Program-made: the position numbers and the translations under genes
Notes under the pieces: model-generated
The model's input: only the letters and a program-made list of their open reading frames with translations
Database searches by the model: none
What the model was told of the DNA's origin: nothing
Shown: piece after piece, positions 62,870 through 64,000 of the stretch
How positions within the stretch are numbered: position 1 is the stretch's first letter
How the letters are laid out: every line of letters begins with the position of its first letter
Source of the DNA: Phaeospirillum tilakii
Lineage (GTDB): Bacteria; Pseudomonadota; Alphaproteobacteria; Rhodospirillales; Magnetospirillaceae
Length of the DNA: 64,000 bases
Assembly: GCF_042683125.1 (NCBI RefSeq)
Contig: NZ_JBHUIY010000003.1
Coordinates: 133,534 to 197,533, forward strand
Direction: 5' to 3'

Positions 62870-63225
62870 AGTCGGGCAGCTTCACCGTCCTGCTCGACGC
62901 CTGTGTCCTGTACCCGGCGCCGTTGCGCGACCTGTTGATGCAACTGGCCGTCGCCGACCTGTTCCGGCCGCGTTGGAGCGATCTGATCCACGAGGAATGG
63001 ATCGGCAATCTGCTGGGCAACCGTCCCGACCTCGACCGGCGGCAGCTTGAACGGGTCCGCGATTTGATGAACGCCCACAGCCGCGACAGCGTGGTGACCG
63101 GCTTCGAGGCGCTGATCCCGACGATTTCGTCCGCTATCAGTTCGACCTGGATCTCGCCAAGGTGCTTGCCTCGGTCAGCGCCAGAGCTGGCCGGGGTCGT
63201 TTGGACAGAATTCGGCGGATTTTAA
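62866..63225 (+). pseudogene. PIN-domain toxin gene broken by an internal deletion
   Basis: Reads VLLDACVLYPAPLRDLLMQLA, FRPRWSDLIHEEWIGNLL and RDSVVTGFEALIP normally to about 63119. Directly after, the sequence resumes in the -1 frame as DDFVRYQFDLDLAKVLASVSA, which is the C-terminal end of the same family. The intervening piece that carries the conserved DPDDRHV-type acidic metal ligands is gone. The present frame instead runs on through unrelated residues to 63225. The ribonuclease should be inactive. Confidence 0.75.
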
Positions 63226-63858
63226 GTGGATCGCCTGCCGGTTTCGGTCTGGTTTTGCCGCTGGAGGGCCTCATGCAGGGAGGGCGTAGCCCGACCGAAA
63301 TGAGGCCCCCAGCGGCGGCAAAAATCATGCTGCCTCGATCTGGGGCAGGTTGTCAAAGTAGGTTTGGTCGGGCGTTCTGCCGCCATGGCTCGAATGCGGC
63401 CTGTGGCCGTTGTAGAAGTCGAAGTAGGGGCCCAGCGAGGCGCGGGCCTCGGTCACGCTGTCATAGGCCTTGAGGTAGACCTCCTCGTACTTCACCGAGC
63501 GCCACAGCCGTTCGACGAAGACGTTGTCGCGCCATGATCCCTTGCCGTCCATGCTGATCTCGATGCGGTTGGCAACCATGAGGCCGACGAAGTCGCCCGA
63601 GGTGAACTGGCTGCCCTGGTCGGTGTTGAAGATCTCCGGCTTGCCGTGCTTCGCCAGGGCCTCCTCGACCGCTTCGATGCAGAAATCCGTCGTCATCGTG
63701 ATCGACAGCCGCCAGGACAGTACCCGGCGGCTGTACCAGTCGACCGCGGCGGCGAGGGTGACGAAGCCCCGGGCCATGGGAATGTAGGTGATGTCCATCG
63801 CCCATACCTGGTTCGGCCGTTCGATCCTCATCTCCCGCAGCAGGTACGGGAAGACCTA
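63200..63858 (-). mobile_element. IS3-family insertion sequence fragment
   Basis: Contains the 3' part of an IS3-type transposase gene on the minus strand. Its left end lies near 63200, where homology of the PIN remnant stops (TTGGACAGAATTC); exact end not determined. Its right side is cut by the IS630-family element at about 63857. The A of the element (orfA) and the start of orfB are missing. Confidence 0.7.
63325..63855 (-). pseudogene. IS3-family transposase OrfB, C-terminal part
   Basis: 177 codons remain. Integrase core (rve) with the DDE triad: VWAMDITYIP, IFNTDQGSQFTSGDF, and NVFVERLWRSVKYEEVY; ends YNGHRPHSSHGGRTPDQTYF. The frame meets a TAG at 63856-63858 where VFPYLLRE begins, and no start codon with homology follows, so the upstream half has been lost by the adjoining insertion. 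Not expected to transpose by itself. Confidence 0.85.
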
Positions 63859-64000
63859 GAGCGCTTCCTTGTTAGGTCGAATCGAGAAAAGGATTCACAA
63901 CACTTAAAAAGTGTGATTCAAGCTTGTGGCTGGGTTAAGGAGGCCAGCCATGAATGCGCCCCTATTCAGAAGATCTTCGGGAACGGATCGTTCGTGCGGT
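63859..64000 (+). mobile_element. IS630-family insertion sequence, left end (continues beyond window)
   Basis: Begins with GAGCGCTTCCTTGTTAGG next to a TA dinucleotide at 63857-63858, as expected for IS630/Tc1 elements that duplicate TA. Includes a CACTTAAAAAGTGT palindrome at 63901 and the transposase start. The right end is outside. Confidence 0.7.
63954..64000 (+). CDS. IS630-family transposase, N-terminal fragment (cut by window edge)
   Basis: ATG 63954 with AAGGAGG nine bases upstream. The 15 visible codons read MRPYSEDLRERIVRA, the usual start of IS630 transposases before the helix-turn-helix. ATG 63950 opens a different frame without similarity. The rest is beyond the window. Confidence 0.75.
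   Translation, partial: MRPYSEDLRERIVRA

Overview
The window is G+C-rich chromosomal DNA (about 70% by eye) from an alphaproteobacterium. It most resembles the Rhodospirillales in gene content: rho-hemJ-hemH-hemE next to the RP001/PPSR-maf-aroE-coaE set, hopanoid genes, a MucR/Ros regulator, and the kdsD-lptCAB-rpoN-ptsN and hslVU blocks. Species cannot be named from the sequence. Coding density is very high, many genes overlap by ATGA or TGATG, and most 3' gene ends carry short double-hairpin repeats (REP-like). I count 15 copies in two related types.

Layout. 0-1.1 kb: end of an asparagine-synthase-like gene and a polysaccharide deacetylase. 1.4-4.4 kb: bamD, recN and a small zinc-ribbon gene. 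4.5-8.6 kb (minus strand): rho, hemJ, hemH, hemE. 8.6-9.0 kb: a gene-free segment with five DnaA-box-like sites and ten GANTC sites, which I interpret as the chromosomal replication origin; genes diverge from it on both sides. 9.0-11.8 kb: PPSR, maf, aroE, coaE. 11.9-18.9 kb: hopanoid genes hpnI (minus) and hpnA-hpnB-hpnD-shc-hpnG (plus); hpnC, hpnE and hpnH are not in the window. 19.0-31.6 kb: one long operon of overlapping genes for an aryl-polyene-type type II fatty acid/polyketide pathway (chain-length-factor-like protein, acyltransferase, ligase, dehydratase, glycosyltransferase-acyltransferase fusion, thioesterase, LolA-like protein, MMPL exporter, lipoprotein, ketosynthase, dehydratase, ketoreductase, ketosynthase). 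It has no acyl carrier protein gene. Two of its exported proteins have N-terminal extensions encoded by REP-like sequence. 31.6-32.8 kb: iron alcohol dehydrogenase.

32.8-33.0 kb: two inverted REP copies flank a parS-like palindrome. 33-37.2 kb (minus): LysE-type exporter, ybaK, DUF2786, mucR, pheA, kdsB. 37.3-41.3 kb: EI24-like membrane protein, small lipoprotein, cobA, TauE/SafE-like membrane protein, cobB. 41.4-47.6 kb (minus): lolA, ftsK, aminotransferase, lepA. 47.8-50.7 kb: exported protein of unknown function, photolyase, FGE-sulfatase-type protein. 50.8 kb: tRNA-Leu(CAG) with a clear promoter and terminator. 51-52.7 kb: a diguanylate cyclase. 53.1-61.5 kb: RNase D-like exonuclease, kdsD, lptC, lptA, lptB, rpoN, ptsN, hslV, hslU.

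61.6 kb to the end: tRNA-Glu(TTC) followed directly by a decayed integrase-like reading frame, a HTH antitoxin gene, a PIN-domain toxin gene broken by an internal deletion, an IS3-family transposase fragment, and the start of an IS630-family element. This looks like the edge of an old integrated element that used the tRNA gene as its target.

The genes form three functional themes. One is chromosome start and segregation functions (origin, parS candidate, ftsK). One is the cell envelope (hopanoids, aryl-polyene-type lipid, Lpt/Lol/Bam transport, Kdo synthesis). One is tetrapyrrole and cobalamin synthesis (hemE/H/J, cobA, cobB).
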